Shown here piece by piece: positions 6,389 to 6,458 of a stretch of 6,458 nucleotides of DNA (position 1 is the stretch's first letter; every line of letters begins with the position of its first letter). The stretch is taken from contig DATJZH010000242.1 of NCBI GenBank assembly GCA_035499215.1, forward strand, positions 1 to 6,458. Direction: 5' to 3'. Source of the DNA: DATJZH01 sp035499215. GTDB lineage: Bacteria > Actinomycetota > Actinomycetes > Streptosporangiales > Streptosporangiaceae. Both the position numbers and the translations under genes were made by a program. The notes beneath the pieces were generated by a model, which was not told where the DNA came from, did no database searches, and saw nothing but the letters and a program-made list of their open reading frames with translations.

Positions 6389-6418
6389 AGCGTAAACGAT
6401 TGCTTACGACCGCGTCAC
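6389..6418 (-). promoter_or_regulatory. Possible promoter with an operator-like palindrome, CYTH-CHAD side
   Basis: On the minus strand GTGACG (6418-6413) matches four of six bases of TTGACA and is followed after 18 bases by TACGCT (6394-6389), which fits TAnnnT. The spacer holds most of the imperfect palindrome CGTAAACGATTGCTTACG (6391-6408), in which seven of nine base pairs match. The dyad sits in the most AT-rich part of the 216-base divergent region 6226-6441. The remainder of that region shows only a small hairpin-like CCCC-GCGAA-GGGG (6308-6320). The element could serve either divergent gene. Confidence 0.3.
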
Positions 6419-6441
6419 TGTCAGAGTCGGGAGGGCAAGTC

Positions 6442-6458
6442 GTGGCTGACGAGACGTC
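6442..6458 (+). CDS. Start of an unidentified gene, cut by the window edge
   Basis: GTG GCT GAC GAG ACG begins at 6442, preceded by GGGAGGG (6429-6435) with six bases between, a strong actinobacterial initiation site. Only five full codons (MADET) are present, so no family can be assigned. It is divergent from the CYTH-CHAD gene. Polyphosphate kinase and Nudix genes are often found close to CHAD genes in actinobacteria, which makes polyphosphate metabolism a guess and nothing more. Confidence 0.5.

Noticed and set aside
5087..6395. Two long Ser/Arg/Pro-rich plus-strand frames opposite the CYTH-CHAD gene
   Set aside because: Low-complexity antisense shadows produced by the extreme GC content; the minus strand carries the CYTH and CHAD motifs.

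Overview
The window is about 70% G+C by eye. Codons strongly prefer G or C in the third position, the proteins are rich in alanine and arginine, GTG start codons are used, and ribosome binding sites are strong GGAGG-like. This points to a high-GC actinobacterium; the sequence does not allow a finer placement. There is no tRNA, rRNA, CRISPR array, transposase or phage gene.

Layout. Positions 1-150 hold what may be the damaged or mis-sequenced 3' end of an upstream plus-strand gene. Minus strand 1968-151 encodes a cytoplasmic linear alkyl sulfatase of the metallo-beta-lactamase fold (SdsA1/YjcS type). Minus strand 3539-2139 encodes a full-length PLP-dependent glutamate decarboxylase, 466 residues like E. 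coli GadB. A 170-base gap between these two genes contains a long perfect inverted repeat. Divergent from the decarboxylase, plus strand 3619-4440 encodes an unfamiliar protein with two apparent alpha/beta-barrel (ABM/Dabb-like) repeats. Convergent to it, across a GC-rich hairpin, minus strand 6225-4570 encodes a CYTH-CHAD protein of the inorganic polyphosphate / triphosphate-tunnel type, with an Ala/Gly/Pro-rich insert inside the CYTH domain. A 216-base divergent promoter region then leads to the first codons of a plus-strand gene cut off by the window edge.

How the genes fit together. Three genes have clear biochemistry: alkyl sulfate ester hydrolysis, glutamate to GABA with proton consumption, and polyphosphate binding or triphosphate chemistry. 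They do not form a recognisable pathway. Stress and envelope physiology is a loose common theme, but that is only inference. The gene layout (independent promoters, gaps of 79-216 bases, no start/stop overlaps) suggests separate transcription units. I see no convincing new multi-gene system. The most useful leads are the duplicated ABM-like protein, the hairpin between gad and the sulfatase gene, the conserved C-terminal histidine of GAD, the CYTH insert, and the palindrome in the divergent region near the right edge.
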